Shown piece by piece: positions 42,376 through 51,301 of a stretch of 64,000 nucleotides of DNA. A program made the translations under genes and the position numbers. The first letter of the stretch is position 1; each line of letters opens with the position of its first letter. The DNA is from Sphingobium nicotianae (GTDB lineage Bacteria > Pseudomonadota > Alphaproteobacteria > Sphingomonadales > Sphingomonadaceae). The notes under the pieces are model-generated. The model saw only the letters and a program-made list of their open reading frames with translations. It was not told the DNA's origin and made no database searches. The stretch covers positions 186,001-250,000 of the forward strand of contig NZ_JAHGAW010000003.1 of assembly GCF_018603885.1 (NCBI RefSeq). The letters run 5' to 3'.

Positions 42376-43127
42376 GCGCGCTTGCCGTTCTGCCGACGCG
42401 CCGCGACGAGGCGTGGCGCTACAGCGATCTTGCCGCCGCCGCACGTGTCTGGCCGGTCGACGAACCGGTCCGGTTGTCAGTCGCGGCGGGCGGGACAAGG
42501 ACGCTCGCTATCCTCCAGGACGCCGATGCGGGCGAGACGGTCATTCGCGATCATCGGATCGAGGTCGAGGCGGGCGGGTCGCTCAGCGTTCATCTGCTCA
42601 ACATCGGCGGCGCGCTCGGGCGGGTGACGTTCGACGTCACGCTTGGCGAAGGCGCGCATTTCGAGCTCAAGGCTGCCCTGATCGGCGGTGACGAGCAGAC
42701 CATCGAGCTGGTCACGACCCTGCGCCATGCCGAGCCGGGCGCGACCAGCGCCCAGACGGTGCGCGCCATCGCGGCGGGCAAGGCGACGACCAGCTATCTC
42801 GGCCAGATCAAGGTCGCGCGCGGAGCGCAGAAGACAGACGCGGCGCAGAGCTTCAAGGCGATGCTGCTGGGCCGCACCGCCACGGCCAACGCCAAGCCTG
42901 AGCTGGAGATCTTCGCCGACGACGTGAAATGCGCGCACGGCGCCAGCGTGGGCGAGCTGGACAAGGCGGCGCTCTTCTACATGGCCTCGCGTGGGCTGGA
43001 TCCCGCCAGCGCACGGGCGCTGATGCTGCAGGCCTTCATCGCCGGGCTGTTCGACGACATGGCGGATGAGGCCGAGCGCGCGCGCTTCGATGCGGCGGCG
43101 CTGGCCAAGCTGGAGCGGCTGGAATGA
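42372..43127 (+). CDS. sufD: Fe-S cluster assembly protein SufD
   Basis: A 251-residue SufD, shorter than enterobacterial SufD (about 420) but of the alphaproteobacterial size class. It starts VSALAVLPTRRDEAWRYSDLA. The core has VEAGGSLSVHLLNIGGALGR, TSAQTVRAIAAGKATTSYLGQIKVARGAQKTDAAQSFKAMLLG and PELEIFADDVKCAHGASVGELDKAALFYMASRGL, the typical SufB/D signature with the conserved histidine and cysteine (VKCAHGA). Start GTG overlaps the previous stop. It forms SufBC2D with its operon partners. Confidence 0.92.
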   Translation: MSALAVLPTRRDEAWRYSDLAAAARVWPVDEPVRLSVAAGGTRTLAILQDADAGETVIRDHRIEVEAGGSLSVHLLNIGGALGRVTFDVTLGEGAHFELKAALIGGDEQTIELVTTLRHAEPGATSAQTVRAIAAGKATTSYLGQIKVARGAQKTDAAQSFKAMLLGRTATANAKPELEIFADDVKCAHGASVGELDKAALFYMASRGLDPASARALMLQAFIAGLFDDMADEAERARFDAAALAKLERLE

Positions 43128-44422
43128 CGATAGAGGCAAGCGTCCCGTTCGTGTCGAGCGATGTCGAGACACGGCCCGAGCCGACGTCGTTCGACGCGGA
43201 CGGCGGAATTCCGCTGCCGGGACGAAATGTCAGAGCCGACTTCCCCGGCCTCGTCACCGCCGACGGTCGCCTCTGGCATTATCTCGACACCGCCGCCACA
43301 GCGCAGAAGCCGCAAGCGGTGATCGACGCCACCGTCCGCGCTATGGGCGCCGATTATGCGACCGTGCATCGCGGTGTCTACGCGCGCTCGGCCGACATGA
43401 CGCTCGCTTACGAGGCGGCGCGGGTGCGGGTCGCGCGCTTCATCAATGCTGGCGGGACGGACGAGATCGTCTTCGTGCGCGGCGCGACCGAAGGGATCAA
43501 TCTCATCGCGCAGAGTTGGGGCGGGGCGAACCTCAAGCCCGGCGACCGCATCCTGCTCTCGCAGCTGGAGCATCACAGCAATATCGTGCCATGGCAGCTC
43601 ATCGCCGAGCGGACCGGCGCGGCCATCGACGTGGTGCCGCTGACCGAAGACGGCCGCATCGACCTCGACGCCATGGCCGCGATGATCACGCCCGCGCACA
43701 AGCTTGTCGCGCTCGCCCATGTCTCCAACGTCCTGGGCTCCGTTCTGGACGTGCAACACGCCGCCCATATTGCGCACGACGCCGGGGCGCTACTGCTGGT
43801 CGACGGCTGCCAGGCCGCGCCGCGCATGAAGATCGACGTGGCCGCGCTCGGCTGCGATTTCTATCTCTTCTCCGGCCACAAGCTCTACGGGCCGACCGGC
43901 ATCGGCGTGCTCTGGGCGCGCGCGGCGATCCTCGCCAACATGCCGCCTTATCATGGCGGCGGCGCGATGATCGACAAGGTGACTTTCAGGCGCACAACCT
44001 ATGCGCCGCCGCCTGCCCGTTTCGAAGCGGGGACGCCGGCGATCGTCGAAACGATTGGGCTGGCCGCCGCGCTCGATTATGTCGATGCGATCGGGCTGGA
44101 TCGCATCGCCGCCCATGAGGATGCGCTGGTGCGCCGGACGCGCGATGCGCTGCGCGGGATCAATTCGATCCGCCTGCTCGGCCCCGAGGACAGCGCTGGC
44201 ATCGTCTCCTTCGAGATGGCAGGGGTGCATCCCCACGACATCGGCACCATATTGGACGAGAGCGATGTGGCGATCCGCGCCGGGCATCATTGTGCGCAGC
44301 CACTGATGACGCAGCTCGGCGTCGATGCGACCGCGCGGGTGAGTTTTGGATTGTACAATGACGAGAGCGATATCGAGGCGCTTCTGAAGGGCCTCGATCG
44401 CGTGAGGGCATTATTCGGATGA
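43124..44422 (+). CDS. sufS: Cysteine desulfurase SufS
   Basis: A 432-residue group II cysteine desulfurase. After a 30-residue extension come the PLP blocks: LDTAATAQKPQAV, VHRGVYARS, FVRGATEGINLIAQSW, SQLEHHSNIVPWQL, VDGCQAAPR, LFSGHKLYGPTGIGVLW (K is the PLP lysine) and the active-site cysteine in RAGHHCAQPLM. SufS releases sulphur from cysteine for SufU/SufE. No sufE is seen in this operon. Start ATG overlaps the sufD stop by four bases and the stop overlaps sufT by four bases. Confidence 0.95.
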   Translation: MTIEASVPFVSSDVETRPEPTSFDADGGIPLPGRNVRADFPGLVTADGRLWHYLDTAATAQKPQAVIDATVRAMGADYATVHRGVYARSADMTLAYEAARVRVARFINAGGTDEIVFVRGATEGINLIAQSWGGANLKPGDRILLSQLEHHSNIVPWQLIAERTGAAIDVVPLTEDGRIDLDAMAAMITPAHKLVALAHVSNVLGSVLDVQHAAHIAHDAGALLLVDGCQAAPRMKIDVAALGCDFYLFSGHKLYGPTGIGVLWARAAILANMPPYHGGGAMIDKVTFRRTTYAPPPARFEAGTPAIVETIGLAAALDYVDAIGLDRIAAHEDALVRRTRDALRGINSIRLLGPEDSAGIVSFEMAGVHPHDIGTILDESDVAIRAGHHCAQPLMTQLGVDATARVSFGLYNDESDIEALLKGLDRVRALFG

Positions 44423-44904
44423 ACGAGGAAACAAAGATCAAGACCGAGCAGGTCGACAGCGTCGCGCCGGCGCCGCGCGCCCGCGTGAGCGATGCGGACG
44501 GTGCGCTGGAAACGGCTGCCCAGACGTTCGAGCGCAAGCGCGACTATCTCGAAGGTTTTCTCAAGCAGCGTCCTACGGACGCTCCGGCTGACGAGCCGGG
44601 CGGCGCGACCTACGACGCGGTGATCGACGCACTCAAGGACATTTACGATCCCGAGATCCCGGTGAATATTTACGATCTCGGCCTTATCTACGGGGTCGAG
44701 GTGAGCGAAGGCAGCCATGTCGCCATCACCATGACGTTGACCACGCCGCATTGCCCGGTCGCCGAATCCATGCCGGGCGAGATCGAGATGCGGGTCGGCG
44801 CGGTGCCGGGCGTCGGAACCGTCGACGTCAATCTGGTGTGGGACCCGCCTTGGGATCCGCAGAAGATGAGCGACGAGGCCAAGCTCGAATTGGGAATGCT
44901 GTAA
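44419..44904 (+). CDS. sufT: Fe-S assembly protein SufT (DUF59/MIP18 family)
   Basis: A 161-residue DUF59 protein. An N-terminal charged region (about 1-70) precedes the DUF59 core: VIDALKDIYDPEIPVNIYDLGLIYGVEV, ITMTLTTPHCPVAESMPGEIEMRVG and VDVNLVWDPPWDPQKMSDEAKLELGML. The DPEIPVNIYDLGLIY and single cysteine of TTPHCP are diagnostic. SufT takes part in Fe-S maturation or repair in several bacteria. It is coupled to sufS upstream and followed by a palindromic repeat before sufA. Confidence 0.92.
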   Translation: MNEETKIKTEQVDSVAPAPRARVSDADGALETAAQTFERKRDYLEGFLKQRPTDAPADEPGGATYDAVIDALKDIYDPEIPVNIYDLGLIYGVEVSEGSHVAITMTLTTPHCPVAESMPGEIEMRVGAVPGVGTVDVNLVWDPPWDPQKMSDEAKLELGML

Positions 44905-44909
44905 CAGCA

Positions 44910-44936
44910 TAGCCCCTCCTCTTCAGAGGAGGGGTG
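44910..44936. repeat. Single hairpin of the CCCCTCC repeat family, copy 3
   Basis: TAGCCCCTCCTC-TTCA-GAGGAGGGG, one arm of the composite repeat seen at 2.67 and 55.41 kb, sitting between sufT and sufA in the middle of the suf transcript. It could stabilise the sufT end of the mRNA or attenuate sufA. Confidence 0.8.
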
Positions 44937-44950
44937 AAGGAGGAAGAGAG

Positions 44951-45313
44951 ATGAACGCACCGACGACCACGACCCGCGCCCGTCCCGCCGCCGTCATCCT
45001 GACGCCGAATGCGGAAAAGCGCGTTGCCGACCTGATGGCGGTGGCGCCCGATGGCGCGATCGGCGTCAAGCTCTCAACCCCGCGCCGCGGCTGCTCGGGC
45101 CTCGCTTATTCGGTCGATTATGTGACCGAGGCCGGGAAGTTCGACGAGAAGATCGAGACGCCCGGCGGCACCTTCTTCATCGATGCAGCCTCGGTGCTCT
45201 ATCTGATCGGCTCGACGATGGACTGGGTCGAGGATGATTTCGCCGCCGGCTTCACCTTCGCCAATCCTAACGCCAAGGGCAGCTGCGGCTGCGGCGAGAG
45301 CTTCACGGTCTGA
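44951..45313 (+). CDS. sufA: A-type Fe-S carrier SufA-like
   Basis: A 120-residue HesB/IscA family protein. The three conserved cysteines are in RRGCSGLAY and GSCGCGESF, and the core block ITEGA-type sequence reads VILTPNAEKRVADLM. SufA carries assembled clusters to target proteins. ATG follows GGAAGAGAG. It is the last clear Suf component of the operon; the next gene starts 13 bases later. Confidence 0.92.
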   Translation: MNAPTTTTRARPAAVILTPNAEKRVADLMAVAPDGAIGVKLSTPRRGCSGLAYSVDYVTEAGKFDEKIETPGGTFFIDAASVLYLIGSTMDWVEDDFAAGFTFANPNAKGSCGCGESFTV

Positions 45314-45326
45314 CCGGAGCGGCCGG

Positions 45327-45650
45327 CTGAAGCGATTTCTCTTCGTCTGCAGCCAGAACCGGCTGCGCAGTCCCACGGCCGAGCAGATTTTCGCCGGGCG
45401 GCCCGGCGTTGACGTCGCCTCCGCCGGCACGAACAATGATGCCGAAAATCCGCTGACGGACGAGCTGGTCCGCTGGGCCGACACGATCGTCGTCATGGAG
45501 GCCATGCATCGCGGCAAGCTGCGGCAACGCTTCCGCGAAGCGATCGACGGCAAGCGGATCATCTGCCTGGATATTCCTGACCGCTATCGCTTCATGGACC
45601 CGACCCTGATCGATCTGCTCGAAGCGCGCATGGCCCGGCATTTGCCGTAA
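45327..45650 (+). CDS. Low-molecular-weight phosphotyrosine phosphatase-like protein
   Basis: A 107-residue protein with an LMW-PTP-like start (FLFVCSQNRLRSPTAEQIFA; P-loop C-x5-R-S) and VASAGTNNDAENPLTDELVRWADTIVVM. It is shorter than classical LMW-PTPs (about 150) and lacks the usual DP-x-x-G acid loop in recognisable form, although DIPDRYRFMDPTL may replace it. No ATG or GTG fits; I placed the start at CTG 45327, but an ATG at 45234, inside sufA, is possible. Activity unproven. Confidence 0.7.
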   Translation: MKRFLFVCSQNRLRSPTAEQIFAGRPGVDVASAGTNNDAENPLTDELVRWADTIVVMEAMHRGKLRQRFREAIDGKRIICLDIPDRYRFMDPTLIDLLEARMARHLP

Positions 45651-45666
45651 GGCCAGGGTGCGGACG

Positions 45667-47985
45667 TCAGAAGCCGATCGACCAGCGTAGTGCCATGCCG
45701 AGATCGTCGGGCATGTCGGCGATGTTGCCGCTCTGCTTGCGCAGGAAGAGGTTGGCGCCGAGCCAGCCCGGGCCGATGCCGCGGCCATAGCTCAGCTCAT
45801 AGTCGCGCTGGCGGCCACTGGGCGTGAGGTCGAGCGGGACGATGTGGTCGGTGGCGATCCCGCTCTCCCAGTCCCAGGCATCGGGCAGCGTCAGGTCGAA
45901 GCGGCTGGCCGTGACGCGCAGCGGCTGCGAGATGCGCAGGCCGACAAGATCACCGGGCACGAAGACACCGGGCCGCGCCAGGTCCGCCGACCAGCTCTGG
46001 CTGGCCAGCGATCCGCCGTGGCGCAGCGCGCCGCCGGCCGCCGCGCGGGTCCAGCCGCGCTGCCAGTTTGCGGTGAGCGTGATGCCTGCGCCGGGCTCGA
46101 TCGTCGCACCGAGCCGCGCGAAGAGACTGCGCGCGGACTGCGCGCCGAGCGTCGGGCTGAACCGGGCGCCGAGCGCGCTGGCAGGCTCATCGAGCAGGGT
46201 AAGGCCGGCGGTGAGGCCGAAAGCGCGACGCTCCAGACCCAGCGTCATCGAAATGGCGTGATAGGGCGCGGCCCTGTTGGGCAACCCATCGGGCGTCGCT
46301 GTCCGCCGCGTGAAGCCGGTCATGTCGCCGCTCTCGAAGCCGGTGGTCAGATCGAGGCCCGGTGCCAGGCTCTGCGACAAAGCGAGCGCGGAGATGGCGC
46401 GCATGTCGCTCTGGCCGGCATCGAAGCCGTGCCGGGCCATGATGAAGCTGGGTGCCGGGCGATCGGAAAAGCGATGCTCCATTGAGGCCAGACCGGTGCG
46501 CAGGCCGAGCATGACGCTGGCGGCCGGCGACAGCCGGGCCATGATCGTGCCGCCAAGCAGACGCGCCTGCGTCGCGTCCTGCGTCGTCAGCGCCAGCGGG
46601 CCGGCCAAGGGCACGCCGCCATTGCCCGGCGCGATGCTGAGCGCGAGGCGGAGCGTGGACGTGCCGACATCGACATGCCTCTGGCTGACGTCGAGCACGC
46701 CGGTCAATGATCGGACGAGCCCGGGTCGCCGAAAGTCCGGCGTCAGGTCGACGCGGTAGGCGCGCTGCATTTGATCGAGCGCGACGGCGCTGAGTGCGGC
46801 GGCGCGTGCATCGCCCATCGGCGCGGACAGGGCGCTGGTGGTCGACTGGGCGAGCGCGACGCCGGTACCGGCAAGGCTCAGCGTGCCCTTCGGCGCGAAG
46901 GCGGCGGCGATGTCGAGAATGCCCATGCCATAGCGCGCATCGGCGCCCGGCGCGCCGACGTCGCGGGCGGTGGAGAGCAGCAGGTCGACGATCTGCTTGC
47001 TGGTGAGATTGGGGAAGGCCTGCGCCAGCAGCGCGATCGCGCCCGAAATCTGCGGCGCCGCGAAGGAGGTGCCGCTGTAGAGAAATTCCTCGCCATTCTG
47101 GTTGAGGGTCAGGACGCCGTTGCCGAGCGCCGCGAGGCTCACATGCTCGAAGCCCTGCACGCCGGCCGAGAAGCTGCTGACGGTGTCGTTGCTGTTGACC
47201 GACGAGGCGATGATGACGAGGCCGTGGCTATAAGTCGGATCGGCAAAGGATTGCGCGAAGCCGTCGGGCACGACGAGCGGGGCCTCGCCGGCCGGATTAT
47301 TGCCCGCGACGACGACAATGATCGTGCCGGCGGCGGTCGCCCGGCTCACAGCCTGCAGCACCTGGGCAGAGGCAGCCCCGCCGCCCAGCGAGACATTGAC
47401 GACGCGCGCGCCGTGTTGCCAGGCATAGTCGATGGCGCTGGCGATCGCAGCGAGGGGGTGGACGCAGCCGTCCGGATCGCAGTTGCTGCGATCCTCCGTG
47501 CGGAGCGCCAGGACGGTCGATCCCCAGGCGACGCCCATGATGTGCTGGTCATTGCGGGCGGCGGCGATGACGTTGGCGACGGCCGTGCCATGGCCGTTGG
47601 CGTCGCTATAGTCGGCATTGCCGGCAAAATCGCGCGAGAGCGGGCTGATCCGCCCGGCCAGCTCGCCGGCGGGGTCGGAGAGGCCGCTGTCGACGATGCC
47701 GACGGTGATGCCCTCCCCGTTCGCGCCGGCCTGATAGGCTGTGATCGCATGATGATAGGACAGGCCGTTCGAACGGCGATACTCGGCCGTATCGTAGTTT
47801 GCCGGTGGTGTCGGCGTGGGTGTTGGCAGTGGCGTCGGTGTCGCCGTAGGGGCTGGCGTGGGGGTCGGCGTCGAGCTGACACCTCCGTCGCCACCGCAGG
47901 CGGACAGTGCCAGGGTCAGCGCCGACAGTGCGCAAATGCCGGTCCGGCACGTCATGCCTGGTGTAGTCCTCTTGTCCCGGATCAT
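45667..47985 (-). CDS. Subtilisin-like (S8) lipoprotein with C-terminal barrel-like domain
   Basis: A 772-residue protein. The N-terminus has a lipobox (LALSACGG, Cys about 30) and a threonine-proline linker (about 38-62). The subtilisin domain follows with the triad D99 (VGIVDSGL), H132 (DANGHGTAVA) and S307 (YSGTSFAAP). After about residue 410 comes a 360-residue region rich in alternating strands, ending LRWSIGF with a terminal phenylalanine, as in autotransporter or outer membrane barrels. Starts at 47985 or 47955 are possible. Substrate unknown; a lipidated autotransporter would be unusual. Confidence 0.85.
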   Translation of the reverse strand: MIRDKRTTPGMTCRTGICALSALTLALSACGGDGGVSSTPTPTPAPTATPTPLPTPTPTPPANYDTAEYRRSNGLSYHHAITAYQAGANGEGITVGIVDSGLSDPAGELAGRISPLSRDFAGNADYSDANGHGTAVANVIAAARNDQHIMGVAWGSTVLALRTEDRSNCDPDGCVHPLAAIASAIDYAWQHGARVVNVSLGGGAASAQVLQAVSRATAAGTIIVVVAGNNPAGEAPLVVPDGFAQSFADPTYSHGLVIIASSVNSNDTVSSFSAGVQGFEHVSLAALGNGVLTLNQNGEEFLYSGTSFAAPQISGAIALLAQAFPNLTSKQIVDLLLSTARDVGAPGADARYGMGILDIAAAFAPKGTLSLAGTGVALAQSTTSALSAPMGDARAAALSAVALDQMQRAYRVDLTPDFRRPGLVRSLTGVLDVSQRHVDVGTSTLRLALSIAPGNGGVPLAGPLALTTQDATQARLLGGTIMARLSPAASVMLGLRTGLASMEHRFSDRPAPSFIMARHGFDAGQSDMRAISALALSQSLAPGLDLTTGFESGDMTGFTRRTATPDGLPNRAAPYHAISMTLGLERRAFGLTAGLTLLDEPASALGARFSPTLGAQSARSLFARLGATIEPGAGITLTANWQRGWTRAAAGGALRHGGSLASQSWSADLARPGVFVPGDLVGLRISQPLRVTASRFDLTLPDAWDWESGIATDHIVPLDLTPSGRQRDYELSYGRGIGPGWLGANLFLRKQSGNIADMPDDLGMALRWSIGF

Positions 47986-48491
47986 GATAGGGCCGGTCCT
48001 AGAGGCAAGATGGTTAAGGACCGATGCATCTATCTCGTCGGTGTTGGGTCCGTAGCGGTTGGGCCTCCCCTGTCCCATAAGGTCGGCGGCCGCCCGCCCC
48101 TCCGGAACAGGTTCTTCCGTCAACCATGAGCTCCAGAATAGGGCGGATTTCCAAGCCTCGCGACCAAAATGCAGAGGCGCCATTTTTTTGGGAACCGATT
48201 AGCCGCCAAGGTGTTGTCGCCGGTTAGAGCAGAGAGCTCGCGGGTGGGTTGGAAGGCGCAGGAGCGAATCAGCGGATTCGCGTACGGGCCGGCGAGGTGG
48301 TTGGACGAACCGCCCGTCAGGTCCGTTTCCTGATTGACCGGACTAATTCACGGCGGGGTCTCGGCAACTTCGTGCTTGCCGTGGTGGGAACGGGCAACAG
48401 CGCGGAGGTGCAGGCAAGCTGCTGCGCATGCAACCGCGCGCCTTGCCGCTATTGGGGTGCCAGGCTTGGTCGTCTGGCACCCCATTTCTTT
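47986..48491. other. 506-base gap with an isolated plus-strand terminator
   Basis: No protein gene is convincing. It contains the promoter of the S8 gene and, at 48454-48493, a strong hairpin with a T-rich tail on the plus strand. The stretch GGTTAGAGCAGAGAGC at about 48222 only superficially resembles a tRNA D-arm. A candidate for an unannotated small RNA. Confidence 0.45.
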
Positions 48492-48493
48492 CT
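48454..48493 (+). terminator. Isolated intrinsic terminator, plus strand
   Basis: GGGGTGCCAG-N10-CTGGCACCCC followed by ATTTCTTTCT. Perfect ten-base-pair stem. On the minus strand the hairpin has no T-run, so it does not serve the ribonuclease gene beside it. No plus-strand protein gene ends here. Confidence 0.75.
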
Positions 48494-49886
48494 AGTGGTC
48501 CTGATGCACGACCGAGAACTGCGATGTCCGATGCGCAAGATCGGTCGCATCAAGCCGGACCGTGACGGCATCGCCCGGCATCTTGCCCGGCGCGTCGATG
48601 CGCGAGACCACCGGCATGGCGCGCAATTGGATGCGCGCGCCGCGCTCGTCGATATCGGTGATGATCGCCGGGAAGGTCTCGCCTTCCCGGCCTTGCAGCA
48701 AGGCGACTTCGGCCAGGTCGATGGCGGCGCGGTCGATCCGCCCGCCCAGCGCGTCGGCGCGGGCCATGATCTTGGACAGGCGGGCGAAGGCTGCCGCCGT
48801 TTCGTCAGGCACCGGTCGACCATTGGCGATGGCCAGTGTCGCGTCCACGACATAGCGGTCGGCGAGGCGGCGCAGCGGCGCGGTGGCATGGGCATAGGTC
48901 GCGGCGACTGCGACATGCCAGGGGATGACGCCCGCCTGATAGGAATCGTAGCGCGCGCCATTGCCTGCGCGATGCACCGCGGCGCCGAAAGCGGCCTCGC
49001 GCGGCTTGTTCGGGTCGAGTGTGCGCTGGAACTGCGCGAGGCTCGCCTGCGCCGGCCAACTCAGGCCATAGGCGCGGGCGGTATTCCGCAGCCTCTTGAC
49101 GACGCGCTCGTCCGGCGCGTCCATCGTGCGGAAGAGGCCGGTATGATGCGCGAGCAGCACTTGTCCGATGGCGATATTGGTCGAAAGCGACAGCATCGCG
49201 TTGCGATCCTCGGCGATGGCGCGCGGCCGGAAGCGCAGATGGAAATACCCGTCGGCGCCCCGGACGACCTCCTGCTGCGGCACGTCGACGCGCGCGGCGC
49301 CGCGCTTATCTTCCGCGATACATGCCCGTCGCGCGAATTCGGGCAGAAGCGGCGGCAGATCGGCCTCGCGTGCTGTCTCATAGGCGAGCTTGGCGCGGCT
49401 CTTGATAATCGCGCGCTCGGCACCGTCGAGCTGGGCACTACCCTGCGGATCGAGCCGGACGGTGAAGATCACAGCCGGACGCAGACCATCGGGCAGCAGG
49501 CTCGCAGCCTGCTCGCTCAGGATGGCCGGATAGAGACTGATTTTGCCATCGGGCAGATATTGGCTGGTGCCCCGTGCCCAGGCTTCCATATCGATCAGGT
49601 CGCCATCGCGCACGAACCAGCCGACATCGGCAATCGCATAATGTAGCAGCAGATCGTTGCCGCTCGCCTCGATGGCGAAGGCCTGATCGAGATCAGTCGA
49701 GCTTGCCGGATCGAGCGTGACGAACGGCTGGTCGGTGCGGTCGACATGCTCGCTCGGCGCGCGCTTGGCCGCCGCTTCGGCCGCCGCGATCACCTCGGGC
49801 GGGAAGCTTGCGGGAAGCTGCATCTCCACCCGGATGCGGGCGAGCCCGTCGCTAAGGACGGAGCCGGGATCGGCGAGCGCCTTCAT
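48492..49886 (-). CDS. RNB-domain ribonuclease (short RNase II/R family)
   Basis: A 464-residue exoribonuclease-like protein. The catalytic RNB centre is FVTLDPASSTDLDQAFAIE (the four acidic residues lie here), followed by HYAIADVGWFVRDGDLIDMEA, SLYPAILSEQAASLLPDG, YFHLRFRPRAIAEDRNAML and HATAPLRRLADRYV. It lacks the clear N-terminal cold-shock and C-terminal S1 domains of RNase II/R, so it is the short group found in alphaproteobacteria and actinobacteria. RNA substrates unknown. A weak ribosome site precedes the ATG. Confidence 0.85.
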   Translation of the reverse strand: MKALADPGSVLSDGLARIRVEMQLPASFPPEVIAAAEAAAKRAPSEHVDRTDQPFVTLDPASSTDLDQAFAIEASGNDLLLHYAIADVGWFVRDGDLIDMEAWARGTSQYLPDGKISLYPAILSEQAASLLPDGLRPAVIFTVRLDPQGSAQLDGAERAIIKSRAKLAYETAREADLPPLLPEFARRACIAEDKRGAARVDVPQQEVVRGADGYFHLRFRPRAIAEDRNAMLSLSTNIAIGQVLLAHHTGLFRTMDAPDERVVKRLRNTARAYGLSWPAQASLAQFQRTLDPNKPREAAFGAAVHRAGNGARYDSYQAGVIPWHVAVAATYAHATAPLRRLADRYVVDATLAIANGRPVPDETAAAFARLSKIMARADALGGRIDRAAIDLAEVALLQGREGETFPAIITDIDERGARIQLRAMPVVSRIDAPGKMPGDAVTVRLDATDLAHRTSQFSVVHQDH

Positions 49887-49945
49887 GCGGTGTGCGCGCA
49901 GCCGTCGAGCGAACCGGCCATGATTGTCTCTCCTTCGTTCTCAGT

Positions 49946-50872
49946 TCAGCCGGCCTGGCTTGGCCGCTGCCGTTTGGTGATTTCCGTGATGAGCAGCCGC
50001 TCCAGCGCTTCGGTTGCGCGCGGCGCGAGCGGCGAGCGCGCGACGATGCGGCGCATCGGCTCCAGATCCGGCCCGAAGCGGGCGAGCCGCCCCTGCGCGA
50101 GCGCCGGCGCGACCTGCTCTTCCATCAGGATGCTGACGCCCAGCCCATCCTCGACGATGCTCTGGATAACGTCGGCAAATTCCAGATAGCGGACCGGGCG
50201 GCGTGGCCGGATGCCGTGCAGGGCCATCTGACGTTCGAGCCATTGCTCGGCAATGACGCCGAGATCAGGCAGGATATATTGCAGATCCTCCATGGCCAGC
50301 GTGCCCGTCGAGAGCAGGGTCGCCGTCTCGGGTGCTGCGACCATCAGGATCGGTACCTCGCCCAGCCCATGGCTGTTGGGCAGCCGCAGTGACGGACCCC
50401 CAACCGCATAGAGCAGCAGGTCGATGTCCCGCTTTGCGAATGCCGTGGCGATCTGCGCAGCGGGCAGCGTCGGGACGATTTCCAGCTCGACGTGGGGAAG
50501 TTCGGTATAGATGCGGGCGAGCAGGGGTTTCAGATAAGTATCGCGGGAGTGATTTCCGATCGACAGGCGGATACGCACTTTCTCTTCCGTTCGTCGCACA
50601 TCTTCATGACCGCGCATCGCACGACTGGTCGAGAGCAGGGCCTCGGCGCGGTGCAACATGTCGATCCCCTGGCGTGTCAGGGTCGGCGTCGTGCCGCGTC
50701 GGCGATCAAACAGCTTATGGCCGAGATGGCGCTCGAGCGTGGTGATATGGTCGCTGACCGCGGGTTGCGAGATGCCGAGCTGGTCGGCCGCCAGTGCAAA
50801 GCTGCCGTTGCGCGCTGCGCAGACGAACGTGTCGAGCTGACGCAAGGTGAAATCGCCTTCCCGTCGCCGCAC
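49946..50872 (-). CDS. LysR family transcriptional regulator
   Basis: A 308-residue LysR regulator. The N-terminal winged helix is LRQLDTFVCAARNGSFALAADQLGISQPAVSDHITTLERHLGHKLF, and the periplasmic-binding-like effector domain follows. I chose the GTG at 50872 after a GGGAGGG site; a TTG 30 bases upstream is possible. Its own promoter region carries three ATAAGC half-sites. The TonB receptor 2 gene lies 430 bases upstream on the same strand and could be a target. Confidence 0.88.
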   Translation of the reverse strand: MRRREGDFTLRQLDTFVCAARNGSFALAADQLGISQPAVSDHITTLERHLGHKLFDRRRGTTPTLTRQGIDMLHRAEALLSTSRAMRGHEDVRRTEEKVRIRLSIGNHSRDTYLKPLLARIYTELPHVELEIVPTLPAAQIATAFAKRDIDLLLYAVGGPSLRLPNSHGLGEVPILMVAAPETATLLSTGTLAMEDLQYILPDLGVIAEQWLERQMALHGIRPRRPVRYLEFADVIQSIVEDGLGVSILMEEQVAPALAQGRLARFGPDLEPMRRIVARSPLAPRATEALERLLITEITKRQRPSQAG

Positions 50873-51239
50873 AAACCCTCCCGACCCATCTGAATAAGCC
50901 AAAGCTTATGTCTCTAATAAGCTCTTAATCACTTGCTTTGGCAATGGTAAATTCGCCTAATGCTCACAGCTTAAGCGCAAGGGGGCGCGGGACCCGCCGG
51001 AGGGGCGTTTTGTGGTCGACCAGAGTCAGCCCGTCGCGCAGAATCAGATCCGGTCCGTCGCCGGCAGGGTGGCTGATGAGGGTGCTGCTCGCTTCTCGGA
51101 TGTTTCAGTTTCAATGGCTTATCGAATCCACGTCAAGACGCACATGAGAATCCGGCGCTGACGGGTCGCACGGGCTGCGCCGGTCGCTGCCGGCGCGGCC
51201 CACAACCTGACCGACGTTCCTCCTTCCTCACAAACACAG
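50873..51239. other. Gap between the LysR gene and the TonB receptor 2 terminator
   Basis: Without a supported gene. The LysR promoter and operator-like half-sites (50894-50922) lie at the left edge. The remainder shows no clear feature. Confidence 0.45.
50894..50922. promoter_or_regulatory. LysR-type operator candidate
   Basis: ATAAGC-CAAA-GCTTAT (50894-50909) followed by a third ATAAGC at 50917-50922, upstream of the LysR gene start. Repeated half-sites at a LysR promoter suggest autoregulation. Confidence 0.5.
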
Positions 51240-51270
51240 AAAAGGGCCATCGCATTGCGACGGCCCCTTC
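51240..51270 (-). terminator. Intrinsic terminator of TonB receptor 2
   Basis: Minus-strand GGGGCCGTCGC-AAT-GCGATGGCCC followed by TTTTC, 30 bases after the stop codon. Confidence 0.8.
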
Positions 51271-51301
51271 CTCGGATGGGCGAATAATCGCCGAGCCGCC
51301 C

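Noticed and set aside
45234-45326. ATG at 45234 as start of the phosphatase-like gene
   Set aside because: It would overlap sufA by 80 bases and add residues with no similarity to the family, so I placed the start at CTG 45327, with doubt.
48200-48260. tRNA-like stretch GGTTAGAGCAGAGAGC
   Set aside because: No acceptor stem, anticodon arm or T-arm (GGTTCGA) can be built around it.
50938-51147. Plus-strand 69-residue frame after the LysR gene
   Set aside because: Arginine- and serine-rich with no ribosome site, family or conserved pattern; treated as non-coding.
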